From: Alphaproteobacteria bacterium
GTDB lineage: Bacteria; Pseudomonadota; Alphaproteobacteria; Geminicoccales; Geminicoccaceae
Direction of reading: 5' to 3'
DNA length: 6,118 nt
NCBI GenBank assembly: GCA_026984595.1
Contig: JALSRW010000646.1
Location: forward strand, 1-6,118
The notes beneath the pieces were generated by a model, which saw only the letters and a program-made list of their open reading frames with translations, had not been told where the DNA came from and ran no database searches. Position numbers and translations under genes: made by a program. Shown piece by piece: positions 1 through 6,118 of the stretch; positions within the stretch are counted from its first letter, which is position 1, and every line of letters starts with the position of its first letter.

Positions 1-61
1 CGATGGAGCCGATCGCCACCGCCAGCGCCGCTGCGATGATGCTGAACATCTCGAGACTCAT
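1..61 (-). CDS. atpE: N-ATPase subunit c (AtpE), N-terminal fragment
   Basis: Only the first 20 codons are in the window; the gene runs off the left edge. They read MSLEMFSIIAAALAVAIGSI, a short polar start followed by the small-residue Ala/Gly-rich first transmembrane helix typical of the rotor-ring proteolipid of F-type ATPases. The ATG at 61..59 overlaps the stop of atpB (ATGA, 4 bases). A second in-frame ATG at 49..47 exists, but the strong AGGAGGT ribosome binding site at 74..68 is 6 bases from the first ATG, so that one is preferred. Subunit c forms the ion-carrying ring that turns against subunit a. The ion-binding carboxylate and any Na+ ligands lie beyond the edge, so the coupling ion cannot be read here. 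The identification rests partly on position directly after atpB, as in N-ATPase operons. Confidence 0.85.
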   Translation of the reverse strand, partial: MSLEMFSIIAAALAVAIGSI

Positions 62-768
62 TTCGCCACCTCCTCGCCATCCGCTTGCCGCGCCCGTTCC
101 CCCAGGGCCGCGGCCAGAAAGACCGCAGCCAGAACGGTGAAGATGTAGGCCTGGATGAGGCCGATCAGGATCGCCATCAGCAGGAAGGGCACCGGCACCA
201 GAAATCCCGCCAGCAGGAGGATGATGGCGATCACCAGCTCGTGGCTCATCATGTTGCCGAAGAGACGGACCGCCAGCGCGAAGGTGCGGCTGATCTCGGA
301 GACCAGATGGAGCGGCAGCATGAAGGGGGTGGGCTCCAGATAATGGCGCAGATGCCCCCCGAGACCGCGCGCGCGAAACCCCTCGACATGGACCGCCACC
401 AGCACGGTGAGGGCCAGCGCCGCCGGTGTCTCCAGATGGCTCGTGGGCGGCGTCACACCGGGAATCACGGCCGCCAGATTGGCGGTGGCGAGAAACAGGA
501 ACAGGGTGCCGAGCAGCGGCAGATGCGGCCAGGGATCGCATCGCAGTACGGCCTCGACCTGGCTGGCCAGGGTCTCGACCAGCAGCTCCAGAGCACTCTG
601 CAGGAGGCCCGGCTCACCGGCGGTGGCCGACCTGTGGCGAAAGCCGAAGGCGGCGGCCGAGAGCAGCACGAGGAACGCCATGATCGCCCAGCTCGTCACC
701 ACCTGCCGGCCGATCGGTACCGGGCCGATCGCGAACAGAATGTCGGGCGCGAGCGGGCTGCGTTCCAT
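58..768 (-). CDS. atpB: N-ATPase subunit a (AtpB)
   Basis: This 236-residue integral membrane protein is the stator a-subunit that forms the ion half-channels of Fo against the c-ring. The diagnostic motif SRTFALAVRLFGNMMSHELV lies at about residues 160-179. R168 within RLFGN corresponds to the essential arginine of E. coli subunit a (R210). The last helix carries Q206 in GLIQAYIF, matching the conserved C-terminal Gln region. Hydrophobic helices lie near residues 27-43, 84-103, 115-129, 178-203 and 205-223. The ATG at 768..766 overlaps the atpR stop as TGATG and has GGAG about 8 bases upstream. A longer in-frame reading up to 1083 merely shadows atpR and is not used. The gene ends by overlapping the atpE start. 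The length of about 236 suits the compact N-ATPase type rather than the 270-residue E. coli type. Confidence 0.95.
   Translation of the reverse strand: MERSPLAPDILFAIGPVPIGRQVVTSWAIMAFLVLLSAAAFGFRHRSATAGEPGLLQSALELLVETLASQVEAVLRCDPWPHLPLLGTLFLFLATANLAAVIPGVTPPTSHLETPAALALTVLVAVHVEGFRARGLGGHLRHYLEPTPFMLPLHLVSEISRTFALAVRLFGNMMSHELVIAIILLLAGFLVPVPFLLMAILIGLIQAYIFTVLAAVFLAAALGERARQADGEEVAK
68..74 (-). promoter_or_regulatory. Strong ribosome binding site for atpE
   Basis: On the minus strand the bases read AGGAGGT, a near-perfect Shine-Dalgarno sequence placed 6 bases before the atpE ATG at 61..59. It lies within the last codons of atpB. It is the strongest ribosome binding site among the ATPase genes in this window. 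This fits the need to make many more copies of the ring subunit c than of subunit a, and it selects the upstream of the two possible atpE starts. Confidence 0.7.
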
Positions 769-1028
769 CACGCCGTCTCCGCCGGTCGCAGCCGCAGATG
801 GCGGGCCAGGAGGAAGCCGAGCAGCGCCAGCAGCAGGGCGAGCGCTCCGGCCTGCACGAGGAGACCGAAGGCGATGGCCGCGAGGCCGAGGCGGACCGCC
901 AGCAGCACGAGCTGCACGGCGGCCCCGTCTCCGGCCATCCAGCACTCGACGGCCCGCCCCAGCAGCCGGAAGTAGAGGAGGCCGGTGAGCAGGCCCGCGA
1001 ACGGTGCGAGGATCCAGGCGAGGCTCAT
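768..1028 (-). CDS. atpR: N-ATPase subunit AtpR
   Basis: This is a very hydrophobic 86-residue protein with three likely membrane segments at about residues 4-20, 38-55 and 58-76 and a basic tail (ARHLRLRP). Its place between atpQ and atpB and its size match AtpR, a subunit found only in N-type ATPases and of incompletely known function. Arginines within or beside the predicted helices (R21, R25 and R47) fit published suggestions that AtpR contacts the acidic residues of the c-ring, but that is inference here. The ATG at 1028..1026 overlaps the atpQ stop as ATGA and is preceded by AAGGAG 8 bases upstream. The stop overlaps the atpB start. Identification relies on gene order as well as sequence, because so short a membrane protein has few distinctive motifs. 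Confidence 0.85.
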   Translation of the reverse strand: MSLAWILAPFAGLLTGLLYFRLLGRAVECWMAGDGAAVQLVLLAVRLGLAAIAFGLLVQAGALALLLALLGFLLARHLRLRPAETA

Positions 1029-1321
1029 TCCTGCTGCTCCTTCTCGATCCGTCGCCAGGCCAGCCAGAAGCCCAGCGCGGCACCGCAGAAGATGAGGCTC
1101 GCCGACCAGAAGATGCCGCTCTCGAGCAGGCCGTCGAGCCAGCGGCCGAGGAAGGCGCCCAGCACGGTGGGGGTCACGATCAGCCAGCCGAGAGAGCCGA
1201 TCAGTGCCAGATTGCGGGAAAAATGACGCTCGCCGAACAGGGCGAACAGCCGTTTGCGATGCCGGCGGCGCTCGACGCTGCGGGCGAGCTCGTCGCGCTC
1301 GGGCGGCTGCGCCCCGCTCAT
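1025..1321 (-). CDS. atpQ: N-ATPase subunit AtpQ (AtpI-like membrane protein)
   Basis: This 98-residue protein has a charged, basic cytoplasmic N terminus (residues 1-37, including RSVERRRHRKR) followed by two membrane helices at about 39-60 and 69-89. Between them is the GRWLDG motif (residues 59-64), typical of the AtpI / ATP synthase gene-1 family. AtpI-family proteins assist assembly of the c-ring and have been proposed to take part in Mg2+ or Ca2+ supply. In N-ATPase operons the equivalent gene is called atpQ and sits between atpC and atpR, exactly as here. The ATG at 1321..1319 overlaps the atpC stop as ATGA, with GGAGG 7 bases upstream. Its stop overlaps the start of atpR. The longer open frame upstream (to 1819) is antisense-free shadow of atpC in another frame and is rejected. 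Confidence 0.87.
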   Translation of the reverse strand: MSGAQPPERDELARSVERRRHRKRLFALFGERHFSRNLALIGSLGWLIVTPTVLGAFLGRWLDGLLESGIFWSASLIFCGAALGFWLAWRRIEKEQQE

Positions 1322-1778
1322 GTCTCGCCCTCCGGCGGCACGGCGGGGGCGGCGCGGCGATGCCGGCGCACCAGCGGCGCACCGGCGGTCATCTGCAGAT
1401 AGTCGCGGAGATTGCGCACCAGCGACAGCTCGAGGCGAGCCATGGTGGTGCGTGCCTCGGCCTGGGCCTCGACCTCGGCGCGCAACGTTTCGAGTACTTT
1501 CGGGCCGAGCGCCTCCAGGGTCTCCTCGCCGACCGCCTGGCGGGTCGCCACCTCCACGCGCTGTCCGCCGGCGACACGGAGCACGCCGCCGCGCACGGCC
1601 AGATGGCCTTCGCGGCCGCCCGTGTCGCGCCAGCTCAGCACCGATACCGCGAGCACCGTGAGAAAGTCCGCATGCCCGGGGAGGATGCCGAACCGCCCGG
1701 TGGCGTCCTCGGCCTCCACATAGGCCACTTCCTCGCGATCGAGAACGAGGGCGAGCGGGGTGCCGACCACCAGCCGCA

Positions 1779-1779
<1 letters not shown>
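1318..1779 (-). CDS. atpC: N-ATPase subunit epsilon (AtpC)
   Basis: This is a 153-residue F1 epsilon subunit, part of the central stalk that links the c-ring to the catalytic head and can regulate ATP hydrolysis. The N-terminal beta-sandwich (residues 1-82) contains the family signature GRFGILPGHADFLTVL at about 28-43. Residues 84-130 form a charged, probably helical C-terminal domain, and a basic, proline-containing tail (RRHRRAAPAVPPEGET) follows. The protein is somewhat longer than the usual 130-140 residues because of this tail. The ATG at 1779..1777 overlaps the atpD stop as TGATG and has GGAG 8 bases upstream. An in-frame extension to 1893 lies inside atpD and is unlikely. Placement of atpC directly after atpD, at the front of the operon and followed by atpQ, is characteristic of N-ATPases. 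Confidence 0.93.
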
Positions 1780-3203
<1,424 letters not shown>

Positions 3204-3318
3204 GGCCCTGCGCGCCCTCCTCCACGCTGCCAGCGTTCCCTGCCTGCATCATGAACGACAAAGCCGAGGCCGCGGCAAGTGCGCATTGAGGTACCGCAAG
3301 CCGCGGCGGGGCGCGGCT
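3204..3318. other. Intergenic spacer between yidC and the ATPase operon
   Basis: These 115 bases are the only gap between the housekeeping cluster and the ATPase operon, so any promoter of the ATPase operon should lie here or inside yidC. On the minus strand a weak promoter-like pair can be seen: TTGCCG (3278-3273) and CATGAT (3253-3248). Each matches four of six consensus bases, but they are 19 bases apart, so the support is poor. A purine-rich GGAGGAGGG stretch precedes the atpD GTG. A short minus-strand reading from 3261 (MSFMMQ...) runs out of frame into atpD and has no recognisable character. No operator or riboswitch is recognised. Confidence 0.35.
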
Positions 3319-3319
3319 T
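3298..3319 (-). terminator. Hairpin at the 3' end of yidC (weak terminator candidate)
   Basis: An exact 8-bp inverted repeat, AAGCCGCG at 3298-3305 and CGCGGCTT at 3312-3319, encloses a 6-base loop and begins at the last base of the yidC stop codon. On the minus-strand transcript it would form a stable GC-rich stem. No run of T follows it (the next bases are GCGGTACC), so it is not a classical intrinsic terminator. It could act as an attenuator, an RNA 3'-end stabiliser or a Rho-assisted stop between yidC and atpD. Confidence 0.35.
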
Positions 3320-5055
3320 CAGCTTTTGGCCGGGGTCGCGGCGGCGCCCATCTGGCGCATGATCAGCCACTGCTGGGCGATCGAGAGGATGTTGGTCCAG
3401 GTCCAGTAGAGCACGAGGCCGGCCGGGAACCGCGCGAACAGGAAGGTGAACATCACCGGCAGCAGCATCATCACCTTGGCCTGGGTGGGATCGGCCGGCT
3501 GCGGATTGAGCTTCTGCTGCAGCCACATGGTGATGCCCATCAGCAGCGGCAGCGCGCCGATATGCAGAAAGCTCGGCGGATCCCAGGGGACGAGCCCGAA
3601 CAGGTTGAAGACCGTGGTGGGGTCGGGCGCGGAAAGGTCCCGGATCCAGCCGAAGAAGGGCGCATGCCGCATTTCGATGCTGACGAACAGCACCTTGTAG
3701 AGCGAGAAGAAGATCGGGATCTGCACCACGATCGGCAGGCAGCCCGACATCGGGTTGACCTTCTCCCGCTTGTAGAGCGCCATCAGCTCCTGGTTCATCC
3801 GCGCCTTGTCGTCACCGAAACGCTCGCGGATCTTCATCATCTGGGGCTGGAGCTGCTTCATCTTGCTCATCGCCCGATAGGACTTGTTGGCGAGCGGAAA
3901 CAGGATGGCCCGGATGAGCAGGGTCAGGATCAGGATGGCGATACCGTAATTGCCGGTCAACGTGTAGAGGAAATGCAGCACCTTGAACATCGGCTTGGTC
4001 AGGAAGTAGAACCAGCCGAAATCTACCGCGCGATCGAACAACGGGATGCCGAGTTCGTCTCGGTACCTGTCGAGCAGATTCACTTCCTTGGCGCCGACGA
4101 ACAGGCGATCGGTGACGCTCACGCTGGCCCCGGGCGCGACAGTCACCGGTTTGCCCGCGAAATCCGCCTGGTAGCGCGGCTTGCCGTCGGGCGCGATGTA
4201 GCGGAAGCTGGCCGAAATCTGGCGTGCCTGGTCGGGAACCAGGGCCACCAGCCAGTATTTGTCGGTGAAGCCGAGCCAGCCGCCCTTGCTTTCGAGAGCG
4301 ACCTTGCCCTCCTCGACCAGGTCCTTGTAGTTGATCTCGTTGAGGGTACCGTCGAGCACACCGATCGGACCCTCGTGGAGAATGTAGTAGCCGAGGGTCT
4401 TGGGCGTGCCCCAGCGGCTCACCAGCGCATAGGGATAGAGGGTGATCGGCGCGGTGCCGTTGTTGACCACCTCGCGGGTGATCGTGAACATGTAGTCGGA
4501 ATCGACCGAGATCCGCCGCTTGAAGGTCAGGCCGGCGCCGTTGTCCCATACCAGCTCCACCGCGTTGTCCCGGCCGAGCCTGTCGGCCTTCGTCTGCCAG
4601 CGGGTCGAACGGTCGGGCAGGGGCACATCCTCGTCCGGGGCCACCCAGCCGAACTCGGCGAAATAGGAGTCCGGCAGGCCGGCGGGCCGCAGCAGGCGGA
4701 TGTTGGGAGAATCGGGTTCGATGCTCTCGCGATAGTCGGACAGCAGAATGTCGTCGAGCCGTCCGCTTTCGAGCGCCATCGAGCCGAACAGCCGCCCATT
4801 GTCGATCGGCAACCGGGGGGTCTGCTGGAGGAGCTTCTCGATCAGCATGTTCTCGACCGCCGGGCCGGCGACCGAGGGCACTCCGGCGGTTCCCGGCGGT
4901 GTCGTCGGCGCCGGCTTCTGGACCTCGGTCACCGCTTCGCCCTCGGGCCTCTTCTGCGCCTCTCGCATCTTCGGAAATTCGTAGAAATACTGAAATCCGA
5001 GGATGATCCCGACGGACAGTACGATCGCCAGGATGAGGTTGCGCTGTTCGCTCAT
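3319..5055 (-). CDS. yidC: Membrane protein insertase YidC
   Basis: This 578-residue inner-membrane insertase (Oxa1/YidC family) inserts proteins with or without the Sec translocon; the c and a subunits of F-ATPases are classical substrates. An N-terminal signal-anchor helix (residues 6-22, LILAIVLSVGIILGF) is followed by a Pro-rich linker (47-66). A large periplasmic domain follows at about 80-345, including the GWLGFTDKYWLVALVPDQ region (259-276). The conserved C-terminal core of five helices starts near 346. The groove arginine is R382 in LLIRAILFPLANKSY, equivalent to E. coli R366, and VNPMSGCLPIVVQIPIFFSLY (433-453) is the family hallmark. The length is normal for Gram-negative YidC, and the tail is short and not strongly basic. 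The ATG at 5055..5053 overlaps the yidD stop (ATGA) with AGAGG 8 bases upstream. It is the last gene of the rpmH cluster. Confidence 0.98.
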   Translation of the reverse strand: MSEQRNLILAIVLSVGIILGFQYFYEFPKMREAQKRPEGEAVTEVQKPAPTTPPGTAGVPSVAGPAVENMLIEKLLQQTPRLPIDNGRLFGSMALESGRLDDILLSDYRESIEPDSPNIRLLRPAGLPDSYFAEFGWVAPDEDVPLPDRSTRWQTKADRLGRDNAVELVWDNGAGLTFKRRISVDSDYMFTITREVVNNGTAPITLYPYALVSRWGTPKTLGYYILHEGPIGVLDGTLNEINYKDLVEEGKVALESKGGWLGFTDKYWLVALVPDQARQISASFRYIAPDGKPRYQADFAGKPVTVAPGASVSVTDRLFVGAKEVNLLDRYRDELGIPLFDRAVDFGWFYFLTKPMFKVLHFLYTLTGNYGIAILILTLLIRAILFPLANKSYRAMSKMKQLQPQMMKIRERFGDDKARMNQELMALYKREKVNPMSGCLPIVVQIPIFFSLYKVLFVSIEMRHAPFFGWIRDLSAPDPTTVFNLFGLVPWDPPSFLHIGALPLLMGITMWLQQKLNPQPADPTQAKVMMLLPVMFTFLFARFPAGLVLYWTWTNILSIAQQWLIMRQMGAAATPAKS

Positions 5056-5417
5056 ACGTGTCGCCTCTCGGGCTCGAACCTGTCGGTCGCCTTCACACCA
5101 TCCCCTGGAGCGGCGGCATGCGCCGTCCCCGGCACCGGATCCAAGCCGGCGCCACCCCAGGGATGGCAGCGGGCGATTCTGCGAAGCGCCAGCCAGCCGC
5201 CCCGCAGCGCGCCGTGGCGCTCGATCGCTTCCAGCGCGTAATCGGAACAGGTGGGCAGATAGCGGCAGCGCGGCGGCACGAGCGGCGACAGGAAATAGCG
5301 GTAGAAGCGGATCAGGAGGCGGAGGAAGCGGGCCGTCGTCCCGAGGGTCGTTCCCGCATCCTGCCGAGCCGCGTCAGCGCCTTGCGGAGATCGTCCTGCA
5401 GCTTGTCGAAGGGCCAT
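5052..5417 (-). CDS. yidD: Membrane protein insertion efficiency factor YidD
   Basis: YidD is a small membrane-associated protein that helps YidC-dependent insertion. The family core begins near residue 32 (LRLLIRFYRYFLSPL) and continues with PRCRYLPTCSDYALEAIERHG (49-69) and GGWLALRRIARCHPWGGAGLDPVP (73-96). This includes the conserved cysteines C51, C57 and C84 and the HPW-GG-G-DPVP signature. With ATG 5417 as start the protein has 121 residues, longer than the usual 70-90. The first 30 residues or so are encoded inside rnpA in another frame and resemble no YidD feature. No ATG, GTG or TTG lies between 5417 and the core; only a CTG at 5315..5313, overlapping the rnpA stop, is available. The real start is therefore uncertain, but the core gene is not. 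It ends by overlapping the yidC start. Confidence 0.9.
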   Translation of the reverse strand: MALRQAAGRSPQGADAARQDAGTTLGTTARFLRLLIRFYRYFLSPLVPPRCRYLPTCSDYALEAIERHGALRGGWLALRRIARCHPWGGAGLDPVPGTAHAAAPGDGVKATDRFEPERRHV

Positions 5418-5719
5418 GTCAAAACTGCCTGCCGTGCTATCAGCACATAGTTCCTGCCGGGCTGCCCCCAGTGCGGCAGCACGTGACGTGCGGCCTCGCG
5501 CAGCCTCCGCTTCGCCCGGTTACGGGTCACCGCATTGCCGAGGCGCCGCGTCGCCGTGAAGCCGACGCCGATCGTCGGGGCGGGATCGGCCGTGCGACGA
5601 TCACAGCTCTGCAACACGAATGCCGGCGTCACGAACTTGCGACCACGCGCCGCCTCGAGAAACTGACCACGTCGCCGCAGCCTCTCCAGACGGATCCCTT
5701 CCGATGACGTCGATGTCAA
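5312..5719 (-). CDS. rnpA: Ribonuclease P protein component
   Basis: RnpA is the 135-residue basic protein that binds the catalytic RNase P RNA and helps trim the 5' leader of pre-tRNAs. The N-terminal part has LERLRRRGQFLEAARGRKFVTPAFVLQ (11-37). The conserved RNR motif follows as RRLGNAVTRNRAKRRLREAAR (58-78), then YVLIARQA (91-98). The start is a TTG at 5719..5717 overlapping the rpmH stop as TTGA; no ATG or GTG is available before the conserved domain, and a weak AAGGGG lies about 20 bases upstream. The last 35 codons or so overlap the 5' end of yidD in a different frame, and the C-terminal tail (RERPSGRRPASSAS) looks unconserved. Coupled translation from rpmH is likely, the normal arrangement for this pair of genes. 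Confidence 0.96.
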   Translation of the reverse strand: MTSTSSEGIRLERLRRRGQFLEAARGRKFVTPAFVLQSCDRRTADPAPTIGVGFTATRRLGNAVTRNRAKRRLREAARHVLPHWGQPGRNYVLIARQAVLTWPFDKLQDDLRKALTRLGRMRERPSGRRPASSAS

Positions 5720-5850
5720 GCCGACAGACGCTTGCGCCCCTTGGCGCGGCGTCGTTTGATAACCCTGCGACCACCGACGGTCGCCATGCGCGCGCGAAAA
5801 CCATGGCGGCGCTTGCGAACGATTCTGCTCGGCTGATAGGTGCGTTTCAC
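5716..5850 (-). CDS. rpmH: 50S ribosomal protein L34
   Basis: This is a 44-residue, very basic large-subunit ribosomal protein of normal family length. It begins KRTYQPSRIVRKRRHGFRAR after the initiator and ends RAKGRKRLSA, the typical bacterial, especially alphaproteobacterial, L34 sequence. The start is GTG at 5850..5848. An in-frame ATG at 5898..5896 would give a 60-residue form, but it falls inside the -10 element of the promoter and upstream of the expected transcript start, and the extra residues match no L34. AAGGG lies about 10 bases before the GTG. It is the first gene of the rpmH-rnpA-yidD-yidC cluster, and its stop overlaps the rnpA TTG start by 4 bases. Confidence 0.97.
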   Translation of the reverse strand: MKRTYQPSRIVRKRRHGFRARMATVGGRRVIKRRRAKGRKRLSA

Positions 5851-5895
5851 GGAGGAACTGCCCTTCGAAGGTCCCGGAACGGCAAAGCGAGCGGT

Positions 5896-5924
5896 CATAT
5901 AGGCGGCGGCGGACCGGCTGTCAA
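5896..5924 (-). promoter_or_regulatory. Sigma70-type promoter of the rpmH cluster
   Basis: On the minus strand an exact consensus -35 hexamer TTGACA (5924-5919) is followed after the optimal 17 bases by TATATG (5901-5896), whose first four bases match the -10 consensus TATAAT. Initiation would fall near 5889, giving a 5' untranslated leader of about 39 bases before the rpmH GTG. The AT-rich hexamers stand out from the very GC-rich surroundings. A promoter this good suits a ribosomal-protein gene. No promoter for the divergent plus-strand gene was recognised in the same region. Confidence 0.85.
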
Positions 5925-6005
5925 ATCCACGGGCGGCTTCCCATATCCTCTGACGCGGCCCCGAACCGGGTTGCTTTCCGCCCTGGACGAAGGTGGCGAA
6001 GGACG

Positions 6006-6118
6006 ATGAACGGAGCGCAGAGGAGCAGCTTGCGCCCGCCTTGGGGACGCGGGCTCTCGACCCGCATTCTCGCCCTTTCGGTGGCGTTCCTGCTGCTGGG
6101 CGAGATCCTGATCTATCT
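6006..6118 (+). CDS. Probable membrane sensor histidine kinase, N-terminal fragment
   Basis: Thirty-seven codons are visible before the right edge: a short basic, polar leader (residues 1-19, MNGAQRSSLRPPWGRGLST) followed by a hydrophobic segment, RILALSVAFLLLGEILIY (20-37). This resembles the first transmembrane helix of alphaproteobacterial HAMP-containing sensor histidine kinases, which often read like STRIL-L-x(n)-E-LIY in this place. It is a resemblance from memory, not a domain hit. No kinase, HAMP or sensory residues are inside the window. The ATG at 6006 has AAGGTGG at 5990-5996, 9 bases upstream. The gene diverges from rpmH with 155 bases between the two starts. It could equally be another single-helix-anchored inner-membrane protein. 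Confidence 0.55.
   Translation, partial: MNGAQRSSLRPPWGRGLSTRILALSVAFLLLGEILIY

Noticed and set aside
769..1083. N-terminal extension of AtpB to 341 residues
   Set aside because: The extra residues are Arg/Pro/Ala-rich and lie wholly over atpR in another frame. The overlapping ATG at 768 has a suitable ribosome binding site and gives the normal length.
3248..3278. Promoter for the ATPase operon (TTGCCG and CATGAT, 19-base spacing)
   Set aside because: Each hexamer matches only four of six bases and the spacing is too long, so it is not better than chance in this sequence; mentioned only in the spacer entry.
5919..5930. Possible DnaA box (AAATCCAC) near rpmH, suggesting a replication origin
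   Set aside because: Only a partial match to TTATCCACA, single copy, no AT-rich unwinding region and no dnaA or other origin-linked gene in the window. The bases are better explained as the -35 region of the rpmH promoter.
5620..6009. A 129-codon plus-strand open frame ending with an ATGA overlap at the kinase-like gene start
   Set aside because: It lies antisense to rpmH and the 5' part of rnpA and runs through the rpmH promoter. The translation has no recognisable features, and the ATGA at its end is a coincidence.

Overview
The window is a GC-rich, gene-dense bacterial chromosomal segment, most likely from an alphaproteobacterium. The evidence for this is the ribosomal protein L34 sequence, the rpmH-rnpA-yidD-yidC order, and the membrane-kinase-like N terminus diverging from rpmH. 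All recognised genes are on the minus strand except a partial gene at the right edge. Genus-level placement is not possible from the sequence alone.

Right part (about 5900 down to 3319, minus strand): a near-consensus sigma70-type promoter (TTGACA, 17-base spacer, TATATG) drives the conserved cluster rpmH (ribosomal protein L34), rnpA (RNase P protein), yidD and yidC (membrane protein insertase). The genes are overlapped or translationally coupled throughout, and the rnpA/yidD overlap is unusually long (106 bases). Just past the yidC stop lies an 8-bp perfect hairpin without a T-tract.

Left part (3203 down to the window edge, minus strand): six consecutive genes match the order and subunit set of an N-type F-ATPase operon, atpD-atpC-atpQ-atpR-atpB-atpE. 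AtpQ and AtpR are the small membrane subunits that mark this laterally mobile second ATPase. Every junction overlaps by 1 or 4 bases, so translation of the rotor and stator membrane parts is probably coupled. The expected remaining genes (rest of atpE, then atpF, atpA, atpG) would lie beyond the left edge. Because the ion-binding residues of subunit c lie outside the window, Na+ versus H+ specificity cannot be decided.

The two blocks are separated by only 115 bases, with the ATPase directly downstream of the insertase gene that handles ATPase membrane subunits in other bacteria. This is consistent with insertion of the ATPase operon after the housekeeping cluster. At the right edge a divergent plus-strand gene begins; its first 37 residues look like the N terminus of a membrane sensor kinase. 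I see no RNA genes, insertion sequences, CRISPR arrays or other mobile-element hallmarks, and no clearly undescribed system. The noteworthy features are the genomic placement of the N-ATPase operon and several details of gene overlap and start choice.
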